Below, piece by piece: positions 1-9,500 of a stretch of 64,000 nucleotides of DNA. The stretch lies in assembly GCF_006740045.1 (NCBI RefSeq), contig NZ_AP019749.1, forward strand, positions 2,933,001 to 2,997,000. The letters are read 5' to 3'. The notes under the pieces are model-generated. The model was not told where the DNA came from and ran no database searches. It was given only the letters and a program-made list of their open reading frames with translations. A program made the position numbers and the translations under genes. This DNA is from Comamonas terrigena NBRC 13299. Lineage in GTDB: Bacteria > Pseudomonadota > Gammaproteobacteria > Burkholderiales > Burkholderiaceae_C. Position 1 is the stretch's first letter. Each line of letters starts with the position of its first letter.

Positions 1-402
1 GCAGATTTGCGCCAGCAATGCACTGCCAGCCCCGCGCTGCAACGATTGCTGCGGGCCAGTCTGCTGGTGCAACTGCACCAGCAGGCGCTCGCCGCCGCCT
101 GCCAGCGATACCACCTCTTGACCCCACGCCTGGCGCGCTGGATATTGATGAGCCGCGACCGATCCTCTTCCGCCGGGAGCTTCCACGCCTCACAACAATC
201 CATGGCACAGATGCTGGGTGTCCGGCGGGTTAGCGTCACCAATGCGGCCAGCGAGCTCCAGGCGGACGGCCTGATTGCATACCACCGGGGCGAGCTGACG
301 GTGCGAAATCGCAAAGTCCTGGAGGCGAGAGCCTGCAGTTGCTACGCAACCGACAAGCGCATCTACGCCCAGATCATGGGGACAGCCCCTAGGTACCGGT
401 AA
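1..402 (+). CDS. Crp/Fnr-family transcription regulator, C-terminal part
   Basis: The reading frame is already open at base 1, so the real start lies outside the window and only the C-terminal part is present. The final ~60 residues form a Crp-type winged helix-turn-helix: a helix with AQMLGVRRVSVTNAASELQ, then DGLIAYHRGELTV as the wing. The residues before it look like the dimerisation helix. The cyclic-nucleotide-binding or sensory domain is not visible, so the effector cannot be named. The C-terminus carries a CSCY motif of unknown meaning. It lies upstream of small stress-type genes on the same strand, but a 139-base gap separates it from the next gene. Regulator class is well supported; the target is unknown. 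Confidence 0.85.
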   Translation, partial: ADLRQQCTASPALQRLLRASLLVQLHQQALAAACQRYHLLTPRLARWILMSRDRSSSAGSFHASQQSMAQMLGVRRVSVTNAASELQADGLIAYHRGELTVRNRKVLEARACSCYATDKRIYAQIMGTAPRYR

Positions 403-541
403 GCGCAGGTAGCAGTCAAGACCATCGTCTGTCTGCCACAGTACCCATGCGCATACGCCCAACACGTAGTGCTGGTGTATGCCAGCGCACAGACCGGTTA
501 GGCAGACAGGCTTCCAATAGCAGAAGAAAGAGGAGCATCGC

Positions 542-889
542 ATGAACATCGTCACTGTCCTCGTTGCCTTTGCCATGGCGGCCATCGGCGCGACGCTCTA
601 CTTCCTGGACAGCATCGGTCTTGGCATTGCGCTGATCGTGTGCGCCGCCGTGGTTTCGCAAACAGCGACCTTGGCCAACATCTGGCGGCGACAAATTGAT
701 CGCAGATATGACGAGGGTAGGAGCCCGGCCTCACGGGACGCGGCAATGGACGATGACATCCTGAAGAGCGCCGTGTCCGAAATTGAGGAAGACAGCGTGG
801 ACACCCGCAGCTTCCTCAAGCACATCCACACTGCCTGGCATAAGCCGGATGCGCAAGCCCCGCCCCATCGGAGCAACAAGGGCATGTGA
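542..889 (+). CDS. Hypothetical two-helix membrane protein
   Basis: This is a 115-residue protein whose start is supported by an AGAGGAG ribosome binding site about 7 bases upstream. Residues ~3-50 contain two hydrophobic stretches, a likely membrane hairpin. The rest is a charged cytoplasmic tail rich in Asp, Glu, Arg and His. I do not recognise a family. It sits between a Crp/Fnr regulator and a DUF3309 peptide on the same strand, an arrangement common for small stress-related membrane proteins. That association is inference. Confidence 0.6.
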   Translation: MNIVTVLVAFAMAAIGATLYFLDSIGLGIALIVCAAVVSQTATLANIWRRQIDRRYDEGRSPASRDAAMDDDILKSAVSEIEEDSVDTRSFLKHIHTAWHKPDAQAPPHRSNKGM

Positions 890-953
890 GCCTGCCCCTC
901 TTGGAAATAGGGTGCAGCCAGCGAACGAAACAACTTACCGTAAGGAGATAATC

Positions 954-1112
954 ATGAGCATAGGTACTATTTTGCTGGTCGTCCTGCTCCTGGTATTGAT
1001 TGGTGCGCTCCCCGCTTGGCCGCACAGCCGAAGCTGGGGCTACTTCCCGAGCGGCTTGGTTGGCTTGGCTGTGGTGGTGTGGGTCGTACTGATTCTGATG
1101 GGACGCCTCTGA
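954..1112 (+). CDS. DUF3309-family small membrane protein
   Basis: This 52-residue peptide starts at an ATG preceded by TAAGGAG. It matches the DUF3309 pattern: an N-terminal hydrophobic helix, the conserved core PAWPHSRSWGYFPSG, and a second hydrophobic helix ending in GRL. The family is found in many proteobacteria near stress genes and has no known biochemical role. A broken paralogue lies at 6022-6155. The gene converges with the antiporter gene on the opposite strand, the two stop codons being one base apart. Confidence 0.85.
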   Translation: MSIGTILLVVLLLVLIGALPAWPHSRSWGYFPSGLVGLAVVVWVVLILMGRL

Positions 1113-1113
1113 G

Positions 1114-2394
1114 TCATCCGTGGGGCCCGATGTAGCGCTTCATCAATGGCAGTACCGTGATGCCATGCACGATGATCGAGGCGGCCACAGTCCACAATGT
1201 CAGGCTTACCACGGTTGCGGCAGTGGCCGGATCAATGCCATGTCGCAATGCCAACAGCATGTAGAAGATGGAGCCGATACCCCGAATTCCAAACCAGCCG
1301 ATCATGGCCCGCAGCCTCCAATCCGCATGCCTGCCCCATACGGCAGGCAGCGTGGACACAGGCCTGAGGACTAGCAGCACCAATGGGACGAACCACCAAA
1401 CGGGTGTCACCGGTTTGGCGTAAGGCAGCATGGCTCCCACCATGAGCACGAGAGCTAGTTCAGCAAGCCGCTCCAGCTGTTCATTGAATCCGTGGACGGA
1501 ATCTCGCATATCACTCGCGTGAAGCGTCGCACCGGCCATTAGGACTACCGGGGGCGCGAGCATTTCTTTCCCTGTCACGGCTCTGGGGAGCTCGCGCACG
1601 CGCTGCAGCGCAAGGCCTGCGGCGAATACTGCCAGAAATCCCGAAGCCAGGCTCAGCTGAGCTGTACCGTAGGCCATCCCGATGAGCCCGATACCCAGAA
1701 ACTCGTTCAAGCCCGCGGCTTCCTTATGGCGGCTGCGCAGATAGACAACGAGTCTGCCCGTGCCCGCTCCCAGCGCCGCGCCGATCGCCAGACCCGCAGC
1801 CATAGACCACAGGAACTCCATGGTCCACCAATGCAGCATGCGTTCGCCCAGCGGGTGCAGCCCCAGCAGCCCAAGCCCCAGCATCACCATGGGGTAGGAG
1901 GTGCCATCATTGAGCCCTCCTTCACCGGCCAGGCTAAACCCCAACCGGTCCGGGCTCGTCCCAGGCTGCGACTGGACACCCGAAGCCAGCACCGGATCCG
2001 TGGGCGCCAGGATGGCGCCCAGAAGCACCGCCGCGCCCAATGACAGACCCAAGACCCAGACACCAATGGCCGCGACCATCGCCACCATGGCGACCATCGA
2101 GAAGACGGCAAGGCGCAGCGGCAGCCACCAGCGTGGATCCCGCACTGGCACGCCCAGTTGCATCCCCACGGAGAACAGCGATATGAGCACCGCAATCTCC
2201 GACAAGCGCTCCAGCAGTGGGGCGTACATGAATGGATCCGGCCTCAGCACGCCCAATGCAGCGGGCCCCAGCAACCAGCCCAGCGCCAGATAGACCATGG
2301 CATTACTCAGCGGCAGCCGCCCCAACAAGGTGCTCGACAGCACCATCGCGATGAGCAGCACGCCCATGAAGAAAGACCATTCAGGCAGCGACAT
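1114..2394 (-). CDS. CPA1-type cation/proton antiporter
   Basis: This 426-residue inner-membrane protein is almost wholly hydrophobic, with about 11-13 predicted membrane helices. The CPA1-type motifs are visible: PTDP at 131-134 in the ion-binding helix and EGGLNDGTSYP at ~158-168, whose Asn-Asp pair is typical of electroneutral Na+/H+ exchangers. It probably swaps Na+ or K+ for protons and supports pH or salt tolerance. Its start lies five bases after the stop of the upstream GGDEF gene on the same strand, so the two are very likely co-transcribed. The exact ion is not readable from sequence. Confidence 0.88.
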   Translation of the reverse strand: MSLPEWSFFMGVLLIAMVLSSTLLGRLPLSNAMVYLALGWLLGPAALGVLRPDPFMYAPLLERLSEIAVLISLFSVGMQLGVPVRDPRWWLPLRLAVFSMVAMVAMVAAIGVWVLGLSLGAAVLLGAILAPTDPVLASGVQSQPGTSPDRLGFSLAGEGGLNDGTSYPMVMLGLGLLGLHPLGERMLHWWTMEFLWSMAAGLAIGAALGAGTGRLVVYLRSRHKEAAGLNEFLGIGLIGMAYGTAQLSLASGFLAVFAAGLALQRVRELPRAVTGKEMLAPPVVLMAGATLHASDMRDSVHGFNEQLERLAELALVLMVGAMLPYAKPVTPVWWFVPLVLLVLRPVSTLPAVWGRHADWRLRAMIGWFGIRGIGSIFYMLLALRHGIDPATAATVVSLTLWTVAASIIVHGITVLPLMKRYIGPHG

Positions 2395-2399
2395 GGCAC

Positions 2400-3212
2400 C
2401 TAAGGCGTGTGTATGTTGTCACCACTGAATCTGAACCGGCTGCGCGTGCGTTTGGCATGGTACATGGCCCTATCTGCCTCCGCGATCATCTGCTCTGCCG
2501 ATGCAGGCCGCGCATCCGCCACCACAATGCCTATGCTGGCCTGCACCTGGAGTTCCTGACCATTGCAGTGAATGGGTTGCTCGATCTCCGCGCACAGCGT
2601 GCCTGCCAGGATGCATAGCTGCTGCAATGTGGGAGACGGGTCCAGCAAGCATGCAAACTCATCGCCTCCCAGCCGGCTAACGAGGTCGCCATGCCTCAAG
2701 ACCGCCCGCATACGATGCGATACGACCTTGAGCACTTCGTCCCCGGCGGGATGTCCATGGGAGTCATTAATACATTTAAACCCATCCAAATCCAGGTACA
2801 GCAGCGCCATGGCCCCTGGCTTGCACCTGCTGCCACCGATGGAGTCTGCGAGCCGATTGAGGAACACAAGCCGGTTCGGTAATGACGTGAGATGGTCGTG
2901 GGTCGCCAGATGGTACGCGCGTCGCTCCCCCTCCTTCGTTCTGTCAAGGTCGGAATACATCTGATCCAGTGCAAACCGGGCCTGGAGCAATTCGTCTTGA
3001 AGGCGCGCGCACCTGTGCAGCGCCGCCTGCAAGCTAACTTGAAGACAGCGGACCGCATGATTGTCCGGCAAGGCATCCGGCCAGAGCGACGGCACCGAAA
3101 TACCGTGATCCGCATGGGCCTGTTTCGCAGAGTGATCCGTGCCCTCCTGAAGCAGTGCGAAAAATTGGCGGGCAGCTCGAGCGTTGGAGCGCAGGGGAAA
3201 CCTTTGAGCCAT
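2400..3212 (-). CDS. Diguanylate cyclase (GGDEF domain), soluble
   Basis: This is a 270-residue protein with a GGDEF domain over the last ~165 residues. It makes cyclic-di-GMP from two GTP. The active-site loop RLGGDEF is intact, with GGDEF at 182-186. An RxxD inhibitory site (RHGD, 173-176) lies five residues upstream, so product inhibition is likely. DHLTSLPNR and DLDGFKCINDSHGH are also standard. The first ~90 residues show no membrane helix and a likely coiled coil before the domain. I chose the ATG at 3212 because GAGG precedes it by 11 bases. The frame stays open upstream through a heptamer repeat. It probably forms an operon with the antiporter downstream. Confidence 0.88.
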   Translation of the reverse strand: MAQRFPLRSNARAARQFFALLQEGTDHSAKQAHADHGISVPSLWPDALPDNHAVRCLQVSLQAALHRCARLQDELLQARFALDQMYSDLDRTKEGERRAYHLATHDHLTSLPNRLVFLNRLADSIGGSRCKPGAMALLYLDLDGFKCINDSHGHPAGDEVLKVVSHRMRAVLRHGDLVSRLGGDEFACLLDPSPTLQQLCILAGTLCAEIEQPIHCNGQELQVQASIGIVVADARPASAEQMIAEADRAMYHAKRTRSRFRFSGDNIHTP

Positions 3213-3228
3213 GGGGGGGTTTTCCTCG
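3213..3228 (-). promoter_or_regulatory. Ribosome binding site with a C7 spacer before the GGDEF gene
   Basis: On the minus strand the GAGG Shine-Dalgarno (3224-3227) is separated from the ATG by AAAA and an uninterrupted run of seven C. A homopolymer here could change spacer length by slippage and so tune translation. The tract is directly visible; the regulatory idea is inference. Confidence 0.5.
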
Positions 3229-3251
3229 GAGAGCACTTTCGTGCTTGGGCT

Positions 3252-3279
3252 ATGGACGATGGACGATGGACGATGGACG
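3252..3279. repeat. Four tandem perfect copies of heptamer ATGGACG
   Basis: Four exact back-to-back 7-base units lie 40-67 bases upstream of the chosen start of the diguanylate cyclase gene. Seven is not a multiple of three. If translation started further upstream, where the frame is still open, gain or loss of a unit would shift the frame. Confidence 0.9.
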
Positions 3280-3461
3280 TGAATCCTAGGCCCGGCGCCC
3301 CCAGGCAATCCGTGCGGCATCGAACATAGCGCGTAAGGGGTGCACTTCGCCCATCACTGGGCTCGCGGCCTGTCTGGCCATGGGGCTTGAGAGGGCTCCA
3401 CGCCTCACTGGGCAATGGGCGGCTGGACTGTACCGATCGGTGCGTGCGGCGGAGCCGATGT

Positions 3462-4333
3462 TCATTGCGCCATGGGGTCCAACCCCGACGACGCCTTGCC
3501 TACAAGGGCCGCCAAACCCAATGACCCTGGCATGGGGTTCAGGCAATCCACCATCAAACTGGGCATCAGGATCGTGGCGCCCCGCTCCTTGGTGGTCTCG
3601 TAAATGATGTTCATGGCGCGCAGCTGCAATGCCACGGGATGCCCCGCATAAATATTGGAGGCCTCGACGAATTTCCCGGCGATCGCCGCTTCGGCAGAAC
3701 CGAGAGTGACGCGCGCCTGCTTCTCGCGCTCTGCCTGCGCCTGGCGGGACATCGCATCCTGCAAGGCCTCCGGTATGGCCACGTCACGAATCTCCACCGA
3801 ACTGATCGATACACCCCAGGGCGCAGTCTTCCTGCCGATGACCTCCTTGAGCTGTTCATCGGCGTCCTTGCGATCGGACAGCAGCGCAGCCAGCATGGAG
3901 GCACCAATCATCTCGCGCAATGAGGTTTGCGCAACGCGGTCAATCGCCTCGCGGTAAATGGTGATGGCCAACGCGGCTCTCTCCGCGTCATGCACATGCC
4001 AGAAAATGATGGCGTCGACATTGACCGGAACCGTGTCCTTGGTCAGCGCCTGCTCGGCATTGAAAGCAGTGTTTGAATGCGCACGTCAATCACCGCCGCC
4101 ACGCTGTCAAGGATGGGGATGATGGTGAACAGACCCGCACCCTTGACGCTCTGCAGCCGACCCCTTCTCAAGATGACGAACTTCTGCCACATTGACCATC
4201 TGCAGGGACATCGCGATAAGAACAGCCATGGCAAAGAAGATCGATACCCCGTGGGGTTGATCGAATAGCCCACCGCGACGCCTGCGAGCAGGCAGGCGAG
4301 CACTAGAAATGAGGTGATGGGATTCAGATTCAT
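3462..4333 (-). pseudogene. Slipin / stomatin-like SPFH protein, frameshifted
   Basis: Pieces of one slipin lie in order in different frames. The N-terminal membrane hairpin starts at 4333 (MNLNPITSFLVLACLLAG), a middle piece reads SIFFAMAVLIAMSLQMVNV, then QKFVILRRGRLQSVKGAG, and the long C-terminal SPFH part (RVAQTSLREMIGASMLAALL onward) ends at 3462. I infer three small deletions: one base near 4250, two bases near 4190 and one base near 4071. Restoring them gives a continuous ~290-residue slipin. An intact slipin is a membrane-microdomain scaffold usually partnered with an NfeD protein, which is not seen here. A two-base loss makes pure sequencing error less likely. Confidence 0.85.
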
Positions 4334-4391
4334 AGAGCCTCCATCGCACCTTCAACGCGCCTTGCACCGCACCACTGGTCCGGTGATCGGC

Positions 4392-4616
4392 CTATTTCCT
4401 GTCTTTACCGACCTCATTGCCAATCACGCCACCCACAGCAGCTCCGCCAATCGTGCCAATGGCACTTCCGCCAGTCAGCACAGCGCCTCCGACAGCACCG
4501 GCGCCGGCACCGATGGCCATGTCCCTGTTCTGTCTGGACATATCGCCGCAAGCGCCCAAACCCACCAGCGCAGCTACTGCGAGGATCGCGGTTGCAGTTA
4601 CCTTGATCGTTTTCAT
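4392..4616 (-). CDS. Glycine-zipper lipoprotein, OsmB-like
   Basis: This 74-residue envelope protein begins at an ATG with GAGG about 8 bases upstream. The N-terminus is a signal peptide with a plausible lipobox (LGAC, Cys23). Residues ~34-68 are a glycine zipper with repeated GxxxG spacing (AIGAGAGAVGGAVL and IGTIGGAAVGGVIGNEVG), typical of small osmotically inducible or outer-membrane-associated proteins. Its molecular role is unknown. It is divergent from the BON lipoprotein gene at 4966, and the ~350 bases between them hold no other convincing gene but must carry both promoters. Confidence 0.8.
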   Translation of the reverse strand: MKTIKVTATAILAVAALVGLGACGDMSRQNRDMAIGAGAGAVGGAVLTGGSAIGTIGGAAVGGVIGNEVGKDRK

Positions 4617-4965
4617 GAAAGTACCTCTTTTGAAAAAGCATGGGAATTGGCCCCAGGCACACTTGGATGTCTCTGGATAGAGAGGCAGCCCGTAAGACGC
4701 CCTGACCGAGCCGGTGCATCCTTGTACCGTGCCTGCCCATCGTTGCGGAACAAGACGCGGCAGTCGGTACGGTGGGTCACATATATCCGGCTTTCTCTTT
4801 CTCTCTGCACCTTCGGGCCTGCCTTGCGTCGCTGTGTGCTCGAGCGCACCGACACCAGGCTGCGCCGACACCATGCTCAACCTGCGCTCGCTTGGATCGC
4901 GTCCTCTGTTTCCCGAGCATCGGCACATCGGGCAGCGCCATCTCCCATCCAGCGAGGAACTCACC

Positions 4966-5289
4966 ATGATCACGAATACCCATTGCATGCACCGCAGCGC
5001 CTTGGCGGTACTTCTCGTCACCAGCCTAGCCTTTATCGGCTGCGCTTCCACCGCCCGCAGCGAGGGCTCGGGGGAATACGTGGACGACACCATGATCACG
5101 ACCAAGGTCAAGGCAGCCATGTTCAACGATGCCAGCCTGAAGTCGGCCGAAATCAACGTGGAGACCTTCAAAGGCCGGGTCCAGCTCAGCGGCTTCGTCA
5201 ATTCTCAGGCGGACATCAACCGCGCTGTCGCCTTAGCACACCATGTCAATGGCGTGAAGTCGGTGACCAACGACATGAAGCTCAAATAG
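4966..5289 (+). CDS. BON-domain lipoprotein, OsmY-like
   Basis: This 107-residue protein starts at an ATG with GAGGAA upstream. A signal peptide ends in a lipobox-like IGC. The mature part is a single BON domain (about residues 40-107) with the usual pattern: DDTMITTKVKAAMF, then INVETFKGRVQLSGFV, then ALAHHVNGVKSVTNDM. BON domains bind phospholipid surfaces, and single-domain versions are often induced by osmotic or envelope stress. It is followed 55 bases later by another exported protein on the same strand, so an operon is possible. Confidence 0.88.
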   Translation: MITNTHCMHRSALAVLLVTSLAFIGCASTARSEGSGEYVDDTMITTKVKAAMFNDASLKSAEINVETFKGRVQLSGFVNSQADINRAVALAHHVNGVKSVTNDMKLK

Positions 5290-5344
5290 GGCATGCCGTG
5301 CCGACCATGGCCCCAAAACCGCGCCATCACTCCAGGGAATCGCC

Positions 5345-5941
5345 ATGAAACGAATCACAATGAACCTGAACACCGCTTCCATCATGCTGGGCCTCGCAGC
5401 CTCCTGCGTGCTGCTGGCTAGTGCGTCAGCCGCCGACATGGGCAAGCCGCAGTACAAGGCCGAGGGGCAGACCATCGTGGCCCAGTACAAAAAGGACAAG
5501 CAGGCCTGCGTCAGGCATTCCGGCAATGCCCGCGACATCTGCATGGCCGAGGCCAAGGGGCACGAGCAAGTGGCCAAGGCCGAACTGGAGGAGAACTACC
5601 GCCCCTCCGACAAGCATGCCTACGACTTGCGTGTCACCAAGGCCAATACCACCTTCGCCATCGCCAAGGAGAAATGCGACGACCAAGCCGGCAAGGCCAA
5701 GGATCTATGCCGCCAGCAAGCTAAGACCGCGCACGTGGACGCGCTGGCCGATGCCAAGATGGCCATGAAAACGGCTGGAGCCAACGCGCAGGCGCGCGAG
5801 AAATCCGGCGAGGCGCGCAGCGAGGCTGCAATCGACAAGCGCGATGCCGCCTACGACCTAGCTAAGCAGAAGTGCGAGGCACTAGCCGGCGATGCAAAGA
5901 GCACTTGCCTACAAGAGGCCAAGCAGCGCTTTCAGCCCTGA
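5345..5941 (+). CDS. Exported Cys-pair repeat protein of unknown function
   Basis: This 198-residue protein has a clear N-terminal signal peptide (cleavage near ASA-AD, ~residue 30). The mature part is mostly helical, rich in Ala and Lys. It carries three short repeats in which two cysteines are separated by exactly ten residues: CVRHSGNARDIC, CDDQAGKAKDLC and CEALAGDAKSTC. Each lies next to an AKxxC- or ARDIC-type segment. The repeats suggest three disulfide-linked helical turns in the periplasm, or possibly metal or thiol chemistry. I recognise related hypothetical proteins in betaproteobacteria only by general look, not by a named family. Confidence 0.8.
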   Translation: MKRITMNLNTASIMLGLAASCVLLASASAADMGKPQYKAEGQTIVAQYKKDKQACVRHSGNARDICMAEAKGHEQVAKAELEENYRPSDKHAYDLRVTKANTTFAIAKEKCDDQAGKAKDLCRQQAKTAHVDALADAKMAMKTAGANAQAREKSGEARSEAAIDKRDAAYDLAKQKCEALAGDAKSTCLQEAKQRFQP

Positions 5942-6021
5942 TCGAAACCTGGCACGCTATCCATCGCCAGCGTGCTGTTTGGTCGGCATCCATTGCCGAT
6001 CAAGCTTAGAAAGGAGCCGTG

Positions 6022-6155
6022 ATGAGTCTCGGTCTCATTCTGTTGATCGTATGGTCGGTGCCGTACCGACCTGGCCACCCAGCCGCAGCTGGGTGGCCAG
6101 GAGTGTGCTGGGCGCAGGCACGATCGTACTGATCCTGCTGCAGGGGCGCCTCTGA
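6022..6155 (+). pseudogene. Second DUF3309 gene, frameshifted
   Basis: AAGGAG precedes an ATG that opens MSLGLILLIV, the typical DUF3309 start. That frame is then lost and stops after about 37 residues. A second frame continues VGAVPTWPPSRSW and ends in GTIVLILLQGRL, the rest of the family. Compared with the intact gene at 954-1112, several residues after the first helix are missing and the conserved WPHSRSWGY core has become WPPSRSWVA. The change coincides with a perfect palindrome at 6071-6100. Confidence 0.75.
6071..6100. repeat. Perfect 13-bp inverted repeat with 4-base loop
   Basis: CTGGCCACCCAGC, a CGCA loop, then GCTGGGTGGCCAG. It lies inside the degraded DUF3309 reading frame exactly where the conserved residues differ. 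It may be a mutation product rather than a terminator, since no T-tract follows. Confidence 0.85.
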
Positions 6156-6390
6156 AGAGGTACCACCAATGGGATCTTTGCGGCTGCATTGATTGGCCTT
6201 TGTGCGGACTTTGTTCGATAGCGCACAGACTCCTACTGGACATGCCCGTACAAAGGGCCATGGCCTGCGGGTCTGCCGATCCGCGGGCTGCACAAGGAGG
6301 CATCCATGTCCAGTTTCCCCCCCCCTCCCCCCCAGTTGGGATACATCGTCGCGCGGCTATCCGGACAAAACCACCCGCGTTGAGCACCTG

Positions 6391-6549
6391 ATGCTCAGCA
6401 AACATCTGGCCCATTGCGGCGCGCTGCAGGGACCGCTGCGGGTGGCGTGGATGGGCATATCAAGACTTCATCGCATGCTTGCACAGCGTGCTCTCACGGG
6501 GACGCTGCTGATTGCGCTGTTGGCTGGCATGGCATGGCTGGTGCTGTAG
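6391..6549 (+). CDS. Possible small membrane peptide
   Basis: This is a 52-codon frame just upstream of the glucan synthase. Its last ~25 residues (TGTLLIALLAGMAWLVL and just before) form one hydrophobic helix. The start is uncertain because no strong ribosome binding site is seen. It could be a leader peptide or a chance frame. Confidence 0.3.
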   Translation: MLSKHLAHCGALQGPLRVAWMGISRLHRMLAQRALTGTLLIALLAGMAWLVL

Positions 6550-6570
6550 CACAGAAGGCTCGGAAAGAGA

Positions 6571-9500
6571 ATGGAGCTGCAACGCCAATGGGCCTGGGTA
6601 CCATCACAGATAGACGATGTACTGGATGCCAGAAACGGACCTGCGCTGCAGCCTTTCAGAGCGGAGCTCTTTGGCTGCGAGGGGTTCACGCAGTACGGGC
6701 TCAGCCTGGGCCGATCGCACCATGTGGGCAAGGCCCGCTTTGGGCAGGCCACGTTCTATCCGCGCCTGCAAAGCAATCTCCGGCAACTGCGCGCAGCGTT
6801 GCGCTATATCACCGAACTTACCCAGGACGGGCATGAGGCCGGGCCGGGAACTGAGTGGCTGCTCGACAACTTTCCGCTGATCGAGGACCAGTTGCGGGAG
6901 ATCACCGAAGGCCTGCCGCCACGTTACTACCGCACTCTTCCCGCCCTGCAAGGGGAGCCCTTGGCCGGGTTCCCTCGCATCTACCACCTTGCCTGGGCTT
7001 TTGTGGCGCATGTCGATAGCGCATTCGATGAAGATCTTCTGACCTGCTTTCTCAAGGCCTACCAGGAAGGGAGTGAACTCACCCAAGGCGAACTCTGGGC
7101 GCTCCCCACCACGCTGCGGGTCGTACTGGTGGAGAACCTGAGGCGCCTGGCCGACCGGATCGCCAGCCAAGGGGCCGCGAGGGAATTGGCGGTTTTGTGT
7201 TCTCACCATATTGAGCATTTGACGCTGAAGGACGTCCAGGACATGCAGCGCCTGATGGATGTTCGCGGCGTAAAGCGAATATTCCTGACCCACCTGGCGC
7301 AGGTTCTGACGGGACACCGAGGGGTCCTGGGCGATACCCCGGCCCCCGCCATGGATCAGTGGCTCCAGGAAGCTATTCCTGATCTAGCTTCCCTGCAGAT
7401 ACAGCAGTATGCCGACCATGCCGCCGATCACCTGAGTGTGAGCAATGCCGTGGCTTCCCTGAGGCTGATCGGTACCAGCGACTGGGCAGGCATCGTGGCA
7501 CAAGTCAGCCGTACCATGCGTGTGATGCAGGCTTCCTCGGTGTTCGTCGCCGAGGATGAGGCCAGTCGCAATGCCACGCTGCACGGGATCGAGCGCTTGT
7601 CCGTGCGCAGCAGCGGGCTGGACGAATCCACCGTGGCCCGCACGCTGATCCGTTTCATGGCTAACGTGCAGGGCGCAGGCGCCCAGGCCGGCTACTGGCT
7701 CCATGGCGCGGGGCGCGCGCAGCTGGAGCACGCGCTGGGCGCGCAGCAGAGCATCAGGGATTTATGGCGTTCCCTCCCGATCCCCCGCACCTGCGCCTAC
7801 CTGGGTGCCGTACTGGCCGGCACGCTGGCGCTCGTGGCATGGTTGCTGCACTTGTCCGGCGCTATGCCGATGGAGCGATCTGGCTTTGCCGGCCTGGGCC
7901 TTGTGGGGCTGCTGATGCTGCTGCCGGCCTCCGAAGCCGTGATTGCCCTAGTCAACCGCCTGATCTGCGAATCCGCCACGCCGGTGCATCTTCCCCGGTT
8001 CCTACTCGCCGAAGGCATACCACCATCGGCACAGACGATGGTCGTGATTCCTGCGCTGCTGAGCCAGCCCGCCACGGTGGCCCAACTGGTGCATCGTCTG
8101 CACCTGCATTATCTGGCCAATCCGGAGGTCTGCGCCCAGTTCGCGTTGCTCAGCGACTGGAGCGACGCCCCTGCCCAGAACATGCCGGAGGATGCGCGCT
8201 TGCTGGAGCATGCGCAAGCGCTGCTGCAAGCGCTTAACGCGCTGCATCCCCCGCGCCAGGGCGCGCCGCCCCGTTTTCTGCTGCTGCACCGCGCTCGCGC
8301 CTACAGCGCCACCCAGCGTCAATGGATCGGGTGGGAGCGCAAGCGCGGCAAACTCGAACAGTTGGTCTGTGCCTTGGCCACCGGCACGCGCGGCCCTTTC
8401 CTGGACATGGCGGAGCTCTCACAGGTGGCACCAGGAACGCGCTACGTCCTGACGCTCGACAGCGACACCGAACTGCCCCCCGGCCAGCTGCGCGCCCTGG
8501 TAGGGGTTGCAGAGCATCCGGATAATCAGCCCCAGTGGGATAGCGCGGGCCGCACGGTGGTGCAAGGCTATGGCATCCTACAGCCACGCGTAGTGTCGCC
8601 CCTGCCCCAGGCCGACGCCTCATCGCCGTGGCAATGGCTGTTCGCAGGGCAGCAGGGCATCGATCCCTACAGCGCCGCAACATCGGACGTGTACCAGGAC
8701 TTCTTTGGCGAAGGCAGCTTCATCGGCAAGGGGCTGCTGCATGTCTCCGCGCTGCACGCGCTCCTGTGCCAGAGACTACCCCACGATCGCATCCTCAGCC
8801 ATGACCTGCTGGAGGGCGCGATGGTAGGCTGCGCGGTGGTTTCCAACGCAGCCGTGATCGAAGCCCCTCCCCTGCACAGCGACACCGCCGCGGCCCGCCA
8901 GCACCGCTGGAGCCGTGGAGACTGGCAGTTGCTGCCCATACTCTGGCAGCACAGGCACTGGGGGCTGTCGCCCATTAGCCGCTGGAAGCTGCTCGACAAT
9001 CTGCGCCGCACCTGCGTGGCACCGGCGTCGCTGGTCCTGATCGTCGCCGCCATGACCGGGCGTGGCCTAGCCCTCCCGATGGCCCTGGCATTGGCGACGA
9101 TGGCTTATGCCACCGGACCTGTGGTCGGCAGCCTCGCCAGTCTGCTGCCCCACCGCGCCCATGCCGCGGGCAGGCGCTTTGCCATTGCGGCCGCTCAGGA
9201 TCTGCTGCGCGCCGCACTGGGCGGCGTATGGAACCTAGCGCTGCTGCTGTCGCAAGCGCTGCTGCAGGCCGATTCCATTGTCCGCACGGCCTACCGCCTG
9301 CTGTGGAGCCGACGGCATCTGTTGGAGTGGACGACCGCCGAATCCGCCCATGCCTCCATCAAGGCGGGCCTGCTTTCCGCACTGGTCCGGCACCGAGCCA
9401 GCACATTGACCGCACTGGCGCTGCTGGCAGGGCTGTGGTTGCTGCAAGCACCGATGGCGCCGCTGACCCTGATCGTGCTCGTGGTCTGGACCTGCACACC

